DNA from: Taudactylus pleione
Lineage: Eukaryota; Chordata; Amphibia; Anura; Myobatrachidae
DNA: 64,000 bases
Reading direction: 5' to 3'
NCBI GenBank assembly: GCA_031769625.1
Contig: JAUIMM010000698.1
Coordinates: 1,652,501 to 1,716,500, forward strand
Part shown: positions 31,034 to 43,078 of the stretch, piece after piece
Numbering within the stretch: position 1 is the first letter of the stretch
Layout: every line of letters starts with the position of its first letter
Program-made: the position numbers and the translations under genes
The notes under the pieces: generated by a model
Database searches by the model: none
The model's input: the letters and a program-made list of their open reading frames with translations, nothing else
What the model was told of the DNA's origin: nothing

Positions 31034-31295
31034 GGTGCATACACGTAACATTGTTTTGAACGATTTAACTATAACTACGTCGTTATCGTTGAGAAAATCG
31101 TTCAGTTTCTGAGTTATAACGATGAACGATTATCGTTCATGCGCGTTCCCGTTGTTTATTCTGACTGACCAACTGAACTATTTTCATTAAGGGAAGTTAC
31201 AAATATCGTTTGTAGTTCAAAAAATCGTTCACTACACTTTAAAAAATCTGTCAGAAAATCGTTCATAATCGTCGTGTGTGTGTGTGTATGCAGCT
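31034..31295. mobile_element. MITE in the ppif 3' UTR or just downstream
   Basis: aaggtgcatacacgtaacat at the left and gtgtgtatgcagctta at the right are inverted ends of the TGYGTACACAC type. The interior is rich in gaacgatt/aatcgttc inverted blocks. It starts 131 bp after the ppif stop codon. Confidence 0.65.
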
Positions 31296-31414
31296 TAAGA
31301 CTTCAATAATATGCCACTTACCTCAGCCAGAATGTCCTGTATCGTAGCAGGAGTAGCTGGCAGGAATAAGAGTGTGATTGGCACTCTTCACGTTTACTGG
31401 ATCCTCTGGTTTTT

Positions 31415-31420
31415 ATTAAA
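31415..31420 (+). promoter_or_regulatory. ppif: Candidate polyadenylation signal (ATTAAA)
   Basis: This ATTAAA lies 513 bp after the ppif stop codon; no AATAAA was found nearer. If used, the MITE at 31,034 would be in the 3' UTR. Another ATTAAA at 32,932 is an alternative. Confidence 0.25.
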
Positions 31421-32379
31421 GGAGACCTGTACTTACCCATAACTGAATATATTTGAAATTTAAACCTGCACCTATTATTTATTTTTTTTTCTTTATTCCT
31501 TCATGTGTAATGCACTTTTAATAACAAGCCAATGTGAATTTAGCACATTTTGTGTGCAGTGGTTTGACATGTTAATAATTTGTAAGCATAGGAACCTTAC
31601 AAATATGCCTAGTCCACCATTGAAGGAAATGTAATTAACTCACCCCTGGAAATTTGTGAGTCCGGAGGTACCGTAAGTGCGGCATTTAGCATCACTTACT
31701 CGCTGGTGAGATATAATCGCATCTCATTGAATTCCCTCCACTGAATTCCCTCCACTGACTCCGAGCCCATCACTAGTTCTTTTAATTTAATTTTTTTCCT
31801 TTTTAAGTATTGAAGGGTCTATCCCAGGCCCATCACAGAACTTCAGAATGCACAATCCGTGGCTTTCAAAGTTTTGGTTTTGCTGCTCTCAGCAGGAAAA
31901 GTGAGCATGATTGACTGTACAGATTTCTTGCTGTACTCTTGGTAGGCTTAATCATACCAATTCAGAATGATACAAGGAATAATTAGTATGACAACTTTAG
32001 TTATTTGAGTTGTATATCTCTGCTCCCTAGTAGGCGGCTTGTGAATATCATGTTTCAAGAGCTTGCCAGAGCTACACCTTCTCTTTTTTTTTTTTTTTTT
32101 TTTTCTTGAGAATTTGTGAAATCTCAATTCTACTGAACACTATCTGAGGATCACCTTGTGGTTTAAAGGTCACCTTAAATTAACCATTAATCCAGTACAT
32201 TATCTGCGTTTCGGCATTCCATCCAATCCGATGGGTTCCCATGTTTCCTGTAGTCCAGTAATGCTTTCCTCACACAAGCGAGACGGGCTTTACTATTTAT
32301 CCAGCATGCTGACTGAGTCCGGGGACCAGCTGGATTGGGTGGGATGCCAGACCAAAGCAAGGTAAGTACTGGGTTAATG
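31421..32379. other. Downstream of ppif, nothing recognised
   Basis: AT-rich DNA with a T run of about 22 at 32,083-32,104. It may still include ppif 3' UTR. Confidence 0.45.
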
Positions 32380-32382
32380 TTA

Positions 32383-32660
32383 AGGCGCACACACTAGTCG
32401 ATTTCTATGAGCGATTGAACAATAACTATATCGTCGTTATTCAATCGTGCAGTGGTGTGCGCTCCCGCTGGTCGGGACATCAATCATTGGCTGAACATGC
32501 TGAACAACCTGACTATGTCAGATTGACCATGTTAGGGGATGATTGATGTGCCTGCACTGAACGACTGCTCGTTCAGTGTAGGCACAGCATAGACTGGCAA
32601 ACGACTGCACGATTACAATGTCATGCAGTCGTTTTTTGGTTTGCTAGTAGATGTGCCCCT
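32383..32660. mobile_element. MITE with AGGCGCACACACTAG ends
   Basis: aggcgcacacactagtcga and ctagtagatgtgcccct are inverted ends, flanked by TTA on both sides (32,380-32,382 and 32,661-32,663). It has cgactgcacgatt and similar inner inverted repeats. A fragment of the same family is at 18,475-18,748. Confidence 0.75.
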
Positions 32661-32663
32661 TTA

Positions 32664-33179
32664 CATTTGTGAAACTACAACCACAATTAAATTTTCAGAT
32701 TTGGGTATAGAATTATTTTTAAGATTAGGCTGGCCCAGACATGTGAATTAGTCTCTGCAAGGAAGTATTTGCAACTCCTACTGTAGGCTGCTTATGTGTA
32801 TGATCACTTGAAAGGTAAATATGTGAATTTCTAATGTCTGTGTACTTTGTTGTGTTTTTTTTTTTTTTTTTTGGTTTTCTCTTTACCCTCATATTTTTTG
32901 GATTTAAAAAAAAAAAAAAAACTGTTTACACATTAAAACTTATTTTAATACAAATTGTGTCTTCTGATTTAAATATACATTCTGTAATTCTAACAATATT
33001 CCAAAACTGAATTCTGCCACCACTTTAGCAATGCAGAAGGGTCCATGGCACCAGATATTTCCCTGACACATGAAACGCTTGAAAAATGTTCTGCATTATA
33101 GTCAGTCATACACTGATCTACTGCAGTTGTTCAAATGTTTTCTGCTGAATGTGCTATATATTATGTAAATCTGTGTTTA
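32664..33179. other. Intergenic, nothing recognised
   Basis: Only poly(T) (about 32,855) and poly(A) (about 32,906) tracts stand out. Confidence 0.5.
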
Positions 33180-33470
33180 AGCTGGTTACACACTTGGATG
33201 ATCTTTTCAGTCGTTCTACTAGTTGAAACGCAAACCTGGCAATGTGTGGAAAGTGGCAATAGACCTTTCGCTCCCCAACACTAAAAAAAAAAAAGGCGAA
33301 AACAGTCTTTCAGACAAGTTGATTACGTCCCGTCCGTGTGATTTAACCAATTTGTCTGACCGTCCATTTTTGTCTGTTAACTGTCATTTGGGAGCAAATG
33401 GCTGATTGTCATTTGTTCCCATACATTACCAGATTTTAATTCCAACTAGTTGGATGGTTGGAAAGATCAA
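33180..33470. repeat. Diverged MITE related to 26,215-26,516
   Basis: aagctggttacacacttgga at the left, and attgtcatttgttcccatac with ccaactagttggatggttgg at the right, match inner blocks of the element at 26,215. The right terminus is lost. Confidence 0.55.
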
Positions 33471-33514
33471 TTTTTTTATTTTTTTTTTGAAAACTTTTTC
33501 TACTTTGTATAAAC

Positions 33515-33715
33515 CACAGGTTCTCAAACTCTGTCCTCAGGACCCCCAATAGTGCATGTTTTGCAGGTCTCCTCATAGAATCAGTGAAATAATTAGCTCC
33601 ACCGGTGGATCTTTTAAAAAGTGTCAGTGAGTAATGAATACACCTGTGCCCCTGCTGGGTGACCTGGAAAACGTGACCTGTGTGGGGTCCTGAGGACCGA
33701 GTTTGAGAACCACTG
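33515..33715. mobile_element. hAT MITE (CAGTGGTTCTCAAACT family), copy 2
   Basis: cacaggttctcaaactctgt and ctcggtcctcaggacc blocks (inverted) bound 201 bp, flanked by the perfect 8-bp duplication gtataaac (33,507-33,514 and 33,716-33,723). It is the copy at 8,825-9,027 in the opposite orientation. Confidence 0.93.
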
Positions 33716-35167
33716 GTATAAACAATTAAAAAACAAAAAAGACTAATTAGTTGCCATCAGAGAACATAACCTCTTATAACAAAATTCACTGTCAAATGGG
33801 GAATCTGACCAAGGGACTGGGACCTTCGGTATCAGACGCTGTGACATGGCCTGGAGGCTTAGCCATATTTTTACAAATATATGTAATTGAGATCTCTGAA
33901 TTATCTACCACCATGTAGTTTTTCAAATCTTATTGCTGATTTCATTCTGAGTGCTGGGGGATTACTTCTTGTTGTTTCTTATATAGACTAACCCCTCCAT
34001 TACATGCACCTGAGTGATATTACTGAAGTGATTGAGCAGCTACCAACATGTATTGCCAAATGGGGAATCTAATAATAACCCAAGCCTAACAATATAGATC
34101 TAGTTAATAAGGATCTCGCTCGTGGAGGCAAAGGGAGATCAACAAAGGAATAAATAAAAAAAGAAAACATATTGGAGAAACACTCGTATAAGGAAGATAG
34201 AAGTTTACACTGGAGAATTCCCATCAGGTCTACGAAGACCCAGTAGAGGAAGGGCCCATCTCTCCCATAACTTATTAAATTTAGGAAGGGCCTTACGACT
34301 AGTATGAACATATTGTTCATGGTCATTTGTATCATTAACAAGTGCCCACCACTTGTGTATGTTTGGAGTGTCCGGGGTGACATCATGAACGGTCAATCAC
34401 TTTAGCCAAAGTAGACCTAAAACATAACTGTAATTAGTAATGTTAAACATTTCTTCAAAATTCTGTGCAAATAGACAAAGTTTAGTCTCTGGTGGTGGTG
34501 GTAATTATGGAAAGCGAATTGAATATCTGACCACACTAATGTCCAAAAATCACTAACGCTAGGGCAATCCCATAATAGATGCCAAAAATTTCAATCAACA
34601 TTTGGGGCAGTTAGTTGGAACATTAACGTCAATATGCACAATAGAGATAGGGGAATGGTAAGACGTGTGCAGAATTAAATAATGGATTTGCTGAAATGAA
34701 CACAAGGGGGAAGGGTGCCTTTTTTATAGACCCTAGCACTGAGACCATTGCTCAACCTGAAGAGAGCCCAAATTTAGTACCCAAGGGGAAGAAGGGCATC
34801 TTGCAAATTTACGAGCGGTAAGATAACTAAAGATAGGAAACTATCTTACAAGAAGGTAATTGAATGAGTGCAAGTTTAAGAGGTGAAGGGGATAATGAAA
34901 TAGGATCAGTTCCAAAATGGGTGTGCAGGGCATGACTGAGCTGGAGGGATTTATAGAAGCCATATGAGGATTACCAAATTCCCTGCGCAAATAAAAGAAT
35001 GGGGAACACCATTGTAAAACAAATGACCAAGTGTTTTGATACCATGAGAAAGCAAAGGACTCCGAGCCCAGTACACCCAGCTCAGACCACCATTAAACCA
35101 TAATGGGACATCAGGGTCCATATCCTCCTGAAATTGGTCTGGCATTTTGCTAAGCCTGTCCGAGTAA

Positions 35168-35472
35168 TGCTGGGCATACACTATACAATTATCTGTCCAA
35201 TCTGGTTGGAATGAAAACCTGGTAATGGATGGGAGCAAATGGCAATCGATCATGTTTTAAACAATGGAAAACGGACAAAAAAAAACAATTGTTCAAATTG
35301 GTTACATTTGTGTGTTTTAACCAATTTGTCTGAACGACCATGTTTATCGGTTTTCCAGTGTTTATGAGCAAATAGTCGATTGTCATTTGCTCCCATACAC
35401 TACCAGACTTTAATTTCAACCAGCTCGATTGGACACATATCTAACAGATAATTGTATAGTGTATGCCCAGCA
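35168..35472. mobile_element. Fold-back MITE inserted in the LINE
   Basis: tgctgggcatacactataca and tgtatagtgtatgcccagca are perfect inverted ends of a 305-bp element; inner arms are also inverted. It interrupts the LINE region. Confidence 0.85.
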
Positions 35473-35723
35473 TTTGGGGGGAGTTCCGCCTGGCATTTTC
35501 ATAGAAAGTAATACCTGTAAGGGAGTTAAAAGGGACTCCGTCTGTTCACCAGGAAATCCCGCCAGAGTGGCGTTACTAGCTGTCAGCCAAGTCGCAAGAT
35601 GAGACCATTGTGATACCATATAATAAAGTCAAAAAGCCAGACCACCTGTAGATTTGGATCTACGTGGGGTACGGAGAGCAATCCGAGGTTTCTTATCCCC
35701 ACAGATAAAAGAAAATAAAATAG

Positions 35724-36143
35724 TCAATATGGGAAAACTATTTTTTTGAAAAAACAAAACAGGAAATGCTGTAAAACATAAAGGTACTTAGGCTGAATAG
35801 ACATGTTAAACAAATTTGTGACCTGTGACCATAAGCGGAAGTTTCTTCCACACATGAATCTTTTTTGTTTAAACACTGAGGTAATGGGCATAACATTAAG
35901 TTCCACAAAATCAGCAGGATTAGTTGAAATGGAGAAGGCCAGATACCGAAAGGAAAGAGACCATTGGAGAGGGCAAGAGAGAGTAGGGGAAGGAGGTAGG
36001 GAACCATTCAAAGGAAAAATATTAGACCTGGACCAGTTAAGGAATAACCCTGAAAAGCATTTAAAATCCTCAAAAACTTTCATCCAACGCTCTAGAGAAG
36101 GACCAGTGTCAGCTAAAAATAACATCATCCACAGAGAGAGCAA
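35724..36143 (-). pseudogene. LINE reverse-transcriptase fragment
   Basis: A 139-codon frame opening near the catalytic motif C region (SLWMMLFLADTGPSLERWMK, where xxDD is degraded to MM). It continues FKCFSGLFLNWSRSNIFPLN, like the RT region downstream of the active site in L1-type LINEs. The degraded catalytic motif shows it is dead. Confidence 0.75.
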
Positions 36144-36597
36144 TAGATTTTTAGTAGTTTACTTAACCTGGCATGAAGCTGGTTTCATCAGAATGTATAA
36201 TGGAATTAATAACTGAACTAAGACACATAGCTAAAAATTTAGCTTAAAATGTTATATCTGTGGTAAGCAAGGAAATTGGTCTATAAGAATCTGGATAAAG
36301 GGGATCCTTTCCAGGTTTTGGGAGCACTACAACCAAGGCTTCAGACATGGATTCCGGGAGATGACCAACAGTCAGTCTCAATGAGTCGTGGGATAAAATT
36401 TTCAAAAAAATGTCTCATACTCTTCTATCGGGACACCATCATCTCCAGGAGCTTTACAGTGGGGGAAAGGAGGAGATTGAAGCCTCCATTTCCTCCTCTG
36501 TAAAAGGAGCATCTAACATCCACTACCTCAATCTCGAGACAGGACAGATTGTGTCTAAATGGGCACGAAGTTGGGAGGGAGAACGACACCTCAGTAC

Positions 36598-37168
36598 AGT
36601 AGTCTCCAACGTTAATTGAGGTGTGAGCTACTTTAGAAAAATGAAACCTGAAGAGCTACTTAAATTGTAGAAAAAAAATTCTGGCTAATAACCAAACAGT
36701 TGAAGTTAATTTAATGAAAATGAAAAAAATGTTTCCTAGAAAATAAAAATGCATTTAATTATTCTAGTGATATTATTGTAGTTCGTAAATAAAATGTAAG
36801 CACAGGCACATTTCACTGTTAATTACCGGCTCCGAGTAGGTACGTGCAGAGGAGGAGCAAAAGATATAGGCAGGGCTACTGTGTGATTTTCTGGCAGGGC
36901 TGCGCGGGAGCCACTCGCTCCGTTGTAGCGTAGATGCCGTGGGTGGAACCACAGGGAAGCATGTTGGGTGATTGCTGTAGAGGTTGCCGCAATCACCTGA
37001 CGTGCTTCTTTGTGACTCCACCCATTGCAGTTGATGCCTCGGGGGAGCACATGTCAGAGGTCACTTCCTCCTAGTTCACTCGGCAGTACTGCAGCTAGGT
37101 GAGCTACCAAAATTAAGACCACAAGCTACGGGTAGCTCACCAGCTACAGGTTGGAGACCACTGGTACA
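36598..37168. mobile_element. hAT-like element interrupting the LINE
   Basis: agtagtctccaacgttaatt at the left and caggttggagaccactg at the right are inverted ends of a common hAT type, with gtgagctac...gtagctcac inside. gtacag stands near both outer edges, but a clean 8-bp duplication is not seen. Confidence 0.6.
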
Positions 37169-37482
37169 GAAGAAATGGTCTCTCTCCAATGGTCCAATGA
37201 TGGATACATTACATTATTAAAATCGCCTAAACAATTAGTAGAGGGAGAGTGCAATAAAGGCAGCAGACTTAAGACCTCAGAATATGTTGGGGGGATATAG
37301 ACTGCAAGAATATTCACAAACCGAGTTAGTAAATGCTCAAAGGAAAATCTACCCTGAGGATCAATTTGGACTGATGCCAAACTAAATCGAAAACTTTTGT
37401 GAACCAGGACAGAGACACCTCTAGAATTATGAGAGACAGTAGAATGGTACACCCAACCCACCCAAAGCTTTTTCAAAGCCAT
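37144..37482 (-). pseudogene. LINE AP-endonuclease fragment
   Basis: A 112-codon frame with HSTVSHNSRGVSVLVHKSF, VQIDPQGRFSF, VNILAVYIPPT and LGDFN motifs, the order found in the APE-type endonuclease of L1/Tx1 LINEs. The last 25 bp overlap the hAT-like block. Confidence 0.8.
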
Positions 37483-37639
37483 TATACGGCTACCAAAGAG
37501 GTGAGTCTCCTGTCCTGATGGAAAAGAGGGAGATATCTCTCCTTTATTTGGTATATATCGGTCTGTACAAGCTCTTATCCATCTGCATATTATTGGTCAA
37601 AAAAAGTCTTTTATGCACTGTGAATGCCTTTAGTAGTTA

Positions 37640-38050
37640 AAGTATGCTCTCACCACAAGTTCAAATTGTAGAAGTAGCGGAGCCATACCGTCTGCCTGTG
37701 TTCAAAAGCAATCCTGGGAGACCACGGTGTGGTAAATAAAAAGCGGCGGTGGTAGATTAATGCAATCTTTTTTCCAACCGCATTGGATAGTAGCGCAAGT
37801 GGGTGAACAGGTAAGTATCCAGGTAGGTACACGAATCACAGGCAGGATCACAAGTGGATTTTAAAACTCCATGAATGTCGACATGTTCCGTTCCACCAGG
37901 GAGCTTTTTCAAGGATCTTGAAGAAGCTCCATGGTGGAGCGAAACATGTTGACATTCATGGGGTTTAGATCTAATTCGGCTCATAACCGCAGTTTTATTG
38001 AAATGTAAGTTGCTTTTCATGCTCATTAGTTTCGCTGACACGTGTTGTAC
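37640..38050. mobile_element. Hairpin repeat, Penelope-type terminal repeat
   Basis: Arms catgaatgtcgacatgttcc (from 37,870) and its mirror ending acatgttgacattcatgg (to about 37,962) surround a short centre. A degenerate hammerhead-like core is present (ttgaagaagctccatggtgg, then agcgaaac). The layout equals an inverted pseudo-LTR pair of a Penelope-like element without coding sequence. Confidence 0.5.
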
Positions 38051-38798
38051 AAGTGAAAGGTACTTTTAACCAACAGCAACCAGTTGATTGCTTTAATTTA
38101 AGGTTATGTAATGCTTAATCCCTTGTATCACATTTGTCACTCCGGAATTTAGGGAATATCTGTGTCCTCAGTACAGTGTTAAGAATTTCTAGGGTTATAT
38201 TTAGCACTTCTGTGCAGTTTGTCACTCTGCGTATAGTTAAGTTCTTAATAAGGTTCTGTCTTTACAACCTATTTTAGGATGTGTCTGCGCATTGTGAATG
38301 AGCTAATATTTTATGGGCCTTTAGTGCTTTAACTCTTTTTTTTTTTACTTTTTTTTAATATACATATTTAAGTTACTGTAAGTTATGGCTACTTTTGATT
38401 TTTATCATCAAACTTTGAATGATAAAAACTAAACCTTTGAGACAGGGCAGGATGAGTTTGTTTTTCCTGATCGTACAATGCAGGAAAAAGAAAATGCAGG
38501 TGCACACTGTAAGTACTAAGAACAATGATAGTCAAAATAATCCTGATAAAACTGTATAAATGAGGTTCTTAGTACATGTTTGCCCAAAAATTTGTGTCCA
38601 TCTACCAAGTCAAGGTGAACACCATCAGATGGGTTTATAACTTCCCTAATATCTAACACATTATGACATTTTATCCAGGACTTGTCTATAATTCGCCTAC
38701 CAGAGCGGGGATATAATGAGCGGGGTATGCGCTCTCCTCCAGCTCTGCGCCAGGCTCCTGAAGGAGGGTCACTGTTTCACTAGCTGAGTGTACAGGGC
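38051..38798. other. Intergenic, nothing recognised
   Basis: No supported gene or repeat. T-rich tract near 38,335. Confidence 0.45.
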
Positions 38799-38801
38799 TC
38801 T

Positions 38802-39368
38802 GGGCCTGATTCAGACCCGGACGCTAAGCCGCGAATTAATGTTACAGCCGATAATCGCATGTTTGCGCATGTGTGTCAATATGCGCATGTGCGAGTCACT
38901 CGCTGCGCTCGGGAATTGCGCGCTCGTAGTACACAGACTGGACGCTAATTTGAGTGACAGTGCCGTTTGTGGGTGGTAACGGGAAGGTGCTTGTGAACGG
39001 GGGAGTGGATGGGCGTAGAAACGGTGTTTTAGGGATGTGCATAATGAGCAAAGAAGTGTCATTGTACACGTCACTTGGTTGTATTTTAGAAAGCACTGAT
39101 CTCAGTGCTTGCGGTGGGGTAGGGTCTACCTTAAGTGCTGCGTGCAGCTCCGATGGCTCTCGATGTCACCAATTAATCACACACTTCCTGGAGATGACGT
39201 GTGCTAAGAGAGAAATGTGAGCGTCTTTATACTGGCGTGCGTTCGCTCTGCTGTCGTTCTCTAAGGCATAGAAGGCGTCCTTCCACCAGACAGTGGGATT
39301 GCGGCATTTGCATACCCGGCCCCTTTTGGCTGCGTTCGTGGCTTAGTGTCCGGGTCTGAATCAGGCCC
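38802..39368. mobile_element. MITE, GGGCCTGATTCAG family (38.8 kb copy)
   Basis: gggcctgattcagacccgga and tccgggtctgaatcaggccc are inverted ends, flanked by TCT on both sides (38,799-38,801 and 39,369-39,371). The 567-bp interior differs from copies 1-3, so it is a separate subfamily. Short ORFs in both directions are not supported. Confidence 0.85.
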
Positions 39369-39371
39369 TCT

Positions 39372-40029
39372 GTCTCTAAGTCAGACACACTGGATGCTGA
39401 TGTACAGGGCAGGCTGAGTCATGGTAAGGCAGTCACAGCCCACTGGTTGTAGCACTGGGCGGCAACTGTACAACACACACTCCCTGGTGCACAGCACCGC
39501 ATCTGGGACTGTGACTGGGTGAAGCTGCTGCTCTGTAGAAGGAGGTTTTTTTGTAACCGGCCACCGCAGGAGCGGTGTTTGTTGTGTTTCATATTAAACT
39601 CCCAGTGATGCATAGCAGTTGGTTCCTCCCTCATTCCTCTGGAGGGCATGCAGCCTGCAAGCACGGCCAGCTCCAGGGGTAGCCGCGCCCTGTGCAGGCT
39701 GGGTATCATGTTCCATGTGCGACCAAAATGGGGGCAAGGCCTAATTGACGTTATATGGGGGCGTGCCCGCATGGCACACCTGACGTCTAACGTCAGGCTG
39801 AGGGCGAGGCCAGCACTCCGTTACTAGCTGGGCTGTCCCCCAGCCCTCTCCCTGCACTGAATGGATGCTGCGCGCACAAAATGCCAGAAAATGGGCGCCG
39901 CGGCCATTTATCCGGCGTTTTGCATATATGAGGAAATTTATGTAGTAAGGAAGGATACCGGTGACCTGATTTAAAGGTGGCGCTAAAGCCACCACAACTT
40001 TTTACCCAGTGAGACTGTGCCTTTATGTT
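39372..40029. other. Intergenic, GC-richer, unassigned
   Basis: Overlapping ORFs up to 142 codons occur on the minus strand (39,419-40,221), but no conserved domain is visible. Confidence 0.4.
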
Positions 40030-40375
40030 AATGCAGCAGCCAATTCGAACAGTCATGCCTAATGTCTGCAACGCTAATCCGCCTCTTTGCGTAAAAAGAC
40101 GCTTCATCTGTAACACCATCAAACACTGCACCAGACCTATGGAGTTGCAGAATGGCCGTCTGAACATGGCTGACAAAATCTGTGCAACTGTGGAAAAGGT
40201 CCCAGTCGTCCACTGCAACACACCTGCGTCTCGCTAGCCACCCCTTTGTTACCACCCAGACACGCCCACAGAAATTCCACCTCTGTGTTCTCTGGCAGTA
40301 ACCCTCGACTCGGATGCATGCGAAGACTGAAAACATTGGCCGCTTGCGTCTGACATCAACACTGTGCGTTTGCCA
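40030..40375. repeat. Dispersed repeat shared with 58,080-58,303
   Basis: tagccacccctttgttacca, aaattccacctctgtgt, cagtaaccctcgactcggat and gaaaacattggccgcttgcg recur with few changes at 58,145-58,270 in the same orientation. Termini are not clear. The 58-kb copy ends near a tcaggccca, so it may be an outlying GGGCCTGATTCAG-family fragment. Confidence 0.65.
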
Positions 40376-41082
40376 CTGTGTTCTAGGGAAGAATCCAGAA
40401 CAGGGAGTATATTAAAAGAAAGATTAAAGAATCAGCTTCTACTTCTACCCACACTAATAGAAGAGTTGGGTCAGAGGTGAGGTGCATAGCCAAGTAGTAT
40501 TTGTGTGAGTAGGGCAAATCCAAGCATCCATCTATAGTACGCTTACATTAAAATCGGGAATTATTTCCTACTAGCCCAAATTAATTTTGAGGCAGAGCGC
40601 GAGACGGGACACAAACTGTAAGGGTCTGGCAGAGACAGAGGAACTGAGGGAAAGCATTTATTTTAATGGACTTTTTATGCAGCCCAGCAAAATATACAAA
40701 ATAACCATTCTAGTTAACCAGATTCTTCTCAAATTGTAAATGAGTGGAGTGAAGTTCGAAGCAAATAGCTGATCTGATCATAGGATGTAGTGAGTTTGGG
40801 ATTGCTGTTGTAAAATAAGACAGTTGGAGTGTTCAGGTTCAGCATTTAAAGGATGGGTCTCTGTTCTGTATTCATTTTGAACTTGGATAATTGGCCATAT
40901 TCGTGAATAGAGAGTGGAGGTACAAGTGGCTTTGTGATGTAAGCAATACTTAACCCAAATTAAGAAGCAGTTTATGACCCCTGTGGCCATCCTAGATCCC
41001 AGAAATATTGAGATTATTACATAATCTGGACATAAAAGGTTTCATAGTCAGAGCAAACAATTCTACACATTTTTTAAATATA
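40376..41082. other. Intergenic, nothing recognised
   Basis: No supported gene or repeat. Confidence 0.45.
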
Positions 41083-41602
41083 CAGGGTGCTCCATAAGTG
41101 TGGAAACACCCTTATAAAAAGGAAATGAGTAGAGAAATATTAATCCAGTGACTACACGTGGGAGTGGGGGAAAACTATCTCAACTCGTTCTCTTTGTGTT
41201 ACTGCCATTGTCACCACAAGCAAAAGAAGACTCCGTTAGAACTCGAGAATGAATAAAAATACATTAAAACGTAGAGCAACAGAAAAGGAAATTGCTGATG
41301 CACTATGCGATCATTACTTTTCAAATTTAAATATATTTTGTAATTAAATATAATTTCAGAGGTAGTTGGCATTTCAGTGCCAATTATACGGGCCTGCCCA
41401 CCAGCGTCCAGGTCACCTCATCGAGCAGGTCCCTAACAGTCTGAGGTTCACATCTGGGGCACCCTAAAACCAGCCCAGCCATACTGGTGACATACCCTAA
41501 AAGTTTTCCCCCACTCCCATATCATTTGTGTAGACACTGGATTAATATTTCCTTACTTCTTTTTTTTTAATAAGGATGTTTCCACACTTATGGACCAACC
41601 TG
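41083..41602. mobile_element. Mariner-like internally deleted element
   Basis: Ends cagggtgctccataagtgtg and cacacttatggaccaacctg are about 30-bp inverted repeats flanked by TA on both sides (41,081-41,082 and 41,603-41,604). The 520-bp interior has no intact transposase. TA duplication and end type fit the Tc1/mariner superfamily. Confidence 0.8.
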
Positions 41603-41604
41603 TA

Positions 41605-42399
41605 CGTATCTTAAACCACTAAAGGGGAGGGGCACATAATATAGTTATAATACTAAAGGGGAACCATAATCTTTTTGAAATTCTATGGGTGCACTATGCT
41701 TTTACTTAAAATCCAGTTCCACTGGAATACTATAAGATAGGAAGAACATAACCTATACCATACAGTATGTTAAAGGCCAATCACACTGGGTACAGAGTGG
41801 GTACAGTCTGCAGTTTTTGAGCATCTAGCTTTCTCTAATTTCCATAGGCCACATATGAAAGAATTGAAACAGGAGACGGGTAATATTTTTGAGGGTTGCT
41901 TGATTTCTACAGTGTGTAGAATTAAAATGAAGTATATGGGAGACCTATAAGACCTAGGAGTATACGTATTTACTAATCAATGACTTATGTAAGCAGCCTC
42001 TGGATTTTTTTGAGCCTGTTCGACAGAAAGAAAAACAAAATCACCTGAGCTATACTGGCTGGTAGCGGTAAGCAGAGACGTACCATTTTGACGGCCAGTA
42101 TGTGCTCCTTTTGCGCAGAAAAGGTGCAGCATTAATATGCGGATTTAACTTAAAGAAATTTAAAAAAGTACATTTGTGGAAATAAAAGCTCTCACCGTTG
42201 ACTATGAATTGAGGCCATTTGGCTTTAGCTGTAGAAGATGTCTAATACTATTACACCACTTCATACTGAGGACACTGAAGTTTCATTGCTCATTCTCGTT
42301 TCATACTATTGTACAGATTTCAGCACTCTGTAGACCAGATATATAACATTGAACAGGTTAAGAACTGTTGCCTGAAGCACAAGTTCATTTTGGCTAAGC
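41605..42399. other. Intergenic, nothing recognised
   Basis: AT-rich. No supported features before the possible cyclin-O-like exon. Confidence 0.4.
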
Positions 42400-42407
42400 T
42401 TTTATTA

Positions 42408-42493
42408 GGAGAGAAAGCAATATGGACGAAATGTACAGAATATCTTGTTACTTGCAAGCTTCCCACCAAAACGAAGATCTGCAACAGAGCAGG
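42408..42493 (+). pseudogene. ccno: Possible ccno-like exon 1 end
   Basis: In one frame the segment reads RKQYGRNVQNILLLASFPPK and then RRSATEQ up to CAG|gtaaat. The phase fits the next exon (Q|LKPE versus QVTAE in cyclin O). YG and the approximate spacing match the N-flank of the cyclin box. A TAG stop lies in frame just upstream. The match is short. Confidence 0.45.
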
Positions 42494-42698
42494 TAAATAT
42501 AAATACTAGCTTAGTTTTCTGTTGAATAAATGTTTGAAGCTGCATTTGTTAACCTACAATTATTCCTTCCTACTATTGGCATCTCCCAATGTAAAATGTA
42601 AAATGTTGTGGATTGACCTATTGTAAGACCCCTGAGATGAATAACTGCAATGGCTAAAAAGAAAAAAAAGAACAGATTGGAACATGGTAAGAAACTGT

Positions 42699-43078
42699 GG
42701 GTGGGATGTACAAAATGGGAAAATGCAGTTTTAGCGTGTTTTACTGCATTCCCCATATGTACAAAGCATCGGAATCAGATACATTCAGGTGGCGTTACCT
42801 CATAGAAGCCTATGGGCTTCTTATCGGGACGCTGCCACTTGGGAAGGATCCCTCCTGTCATCCCCCGCGGCGGGCATCTTTCTGCGCATGCACAGAAAAA
42901 CAGCAGAGAGACTTCTGGGTGTTAAACCCGGAAGTCCCTCTGTTCGGAGCCGCTTCAAAGGACAGCTCTTATCGGGAGAGCTATCCTATGAGATATTCTA
43001 GGTACATACCGTGGTATCTACCCGAAGGCAGGTGGGGTGTACCGCATCACGGATGCGATGCTTAGTACATTCCGCCCC
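42699..43078. mobile_element. MITE with GTGGGTGGGATGTAC-like ends (pseudogene intron 1)
   Basis: gtgggtgggatgtacaaaat at the left and ttagtacattccgcccca at the right are inverted. Inner blocks ggtgttaaacccggaagtcc and similar suggest a fold-back. The duplication is not clear. Confidence 0.55.

Larger units (their letters stand above)
34030..37560 (-). mobile_element. Decayed L1/Tx1-type LINE with two insertions
   Basis: On the minus strand, an APE-type endonuclease segment (37,482-37,144), an RT segment (36,143-35,724) and a C-terminal zinc-knuckle-like region (about 34,640-34,560) are collinear, as in ORF2 of L1/Tx1 LINEs. A hAT-like block (36,598-37,168) and a MITE (35,168-35,472) interrupt it. 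Many stops and frameshifts are present. Both ends are approximate and no target duplication was found. Confidence 0.7.

Noticed and set aside
39793..40336. ORFs of 100-142 codons on the minus strand
   Set aside because: Partly made of a dispersed repeat that recurs at 58 kb; no recognisable domain.
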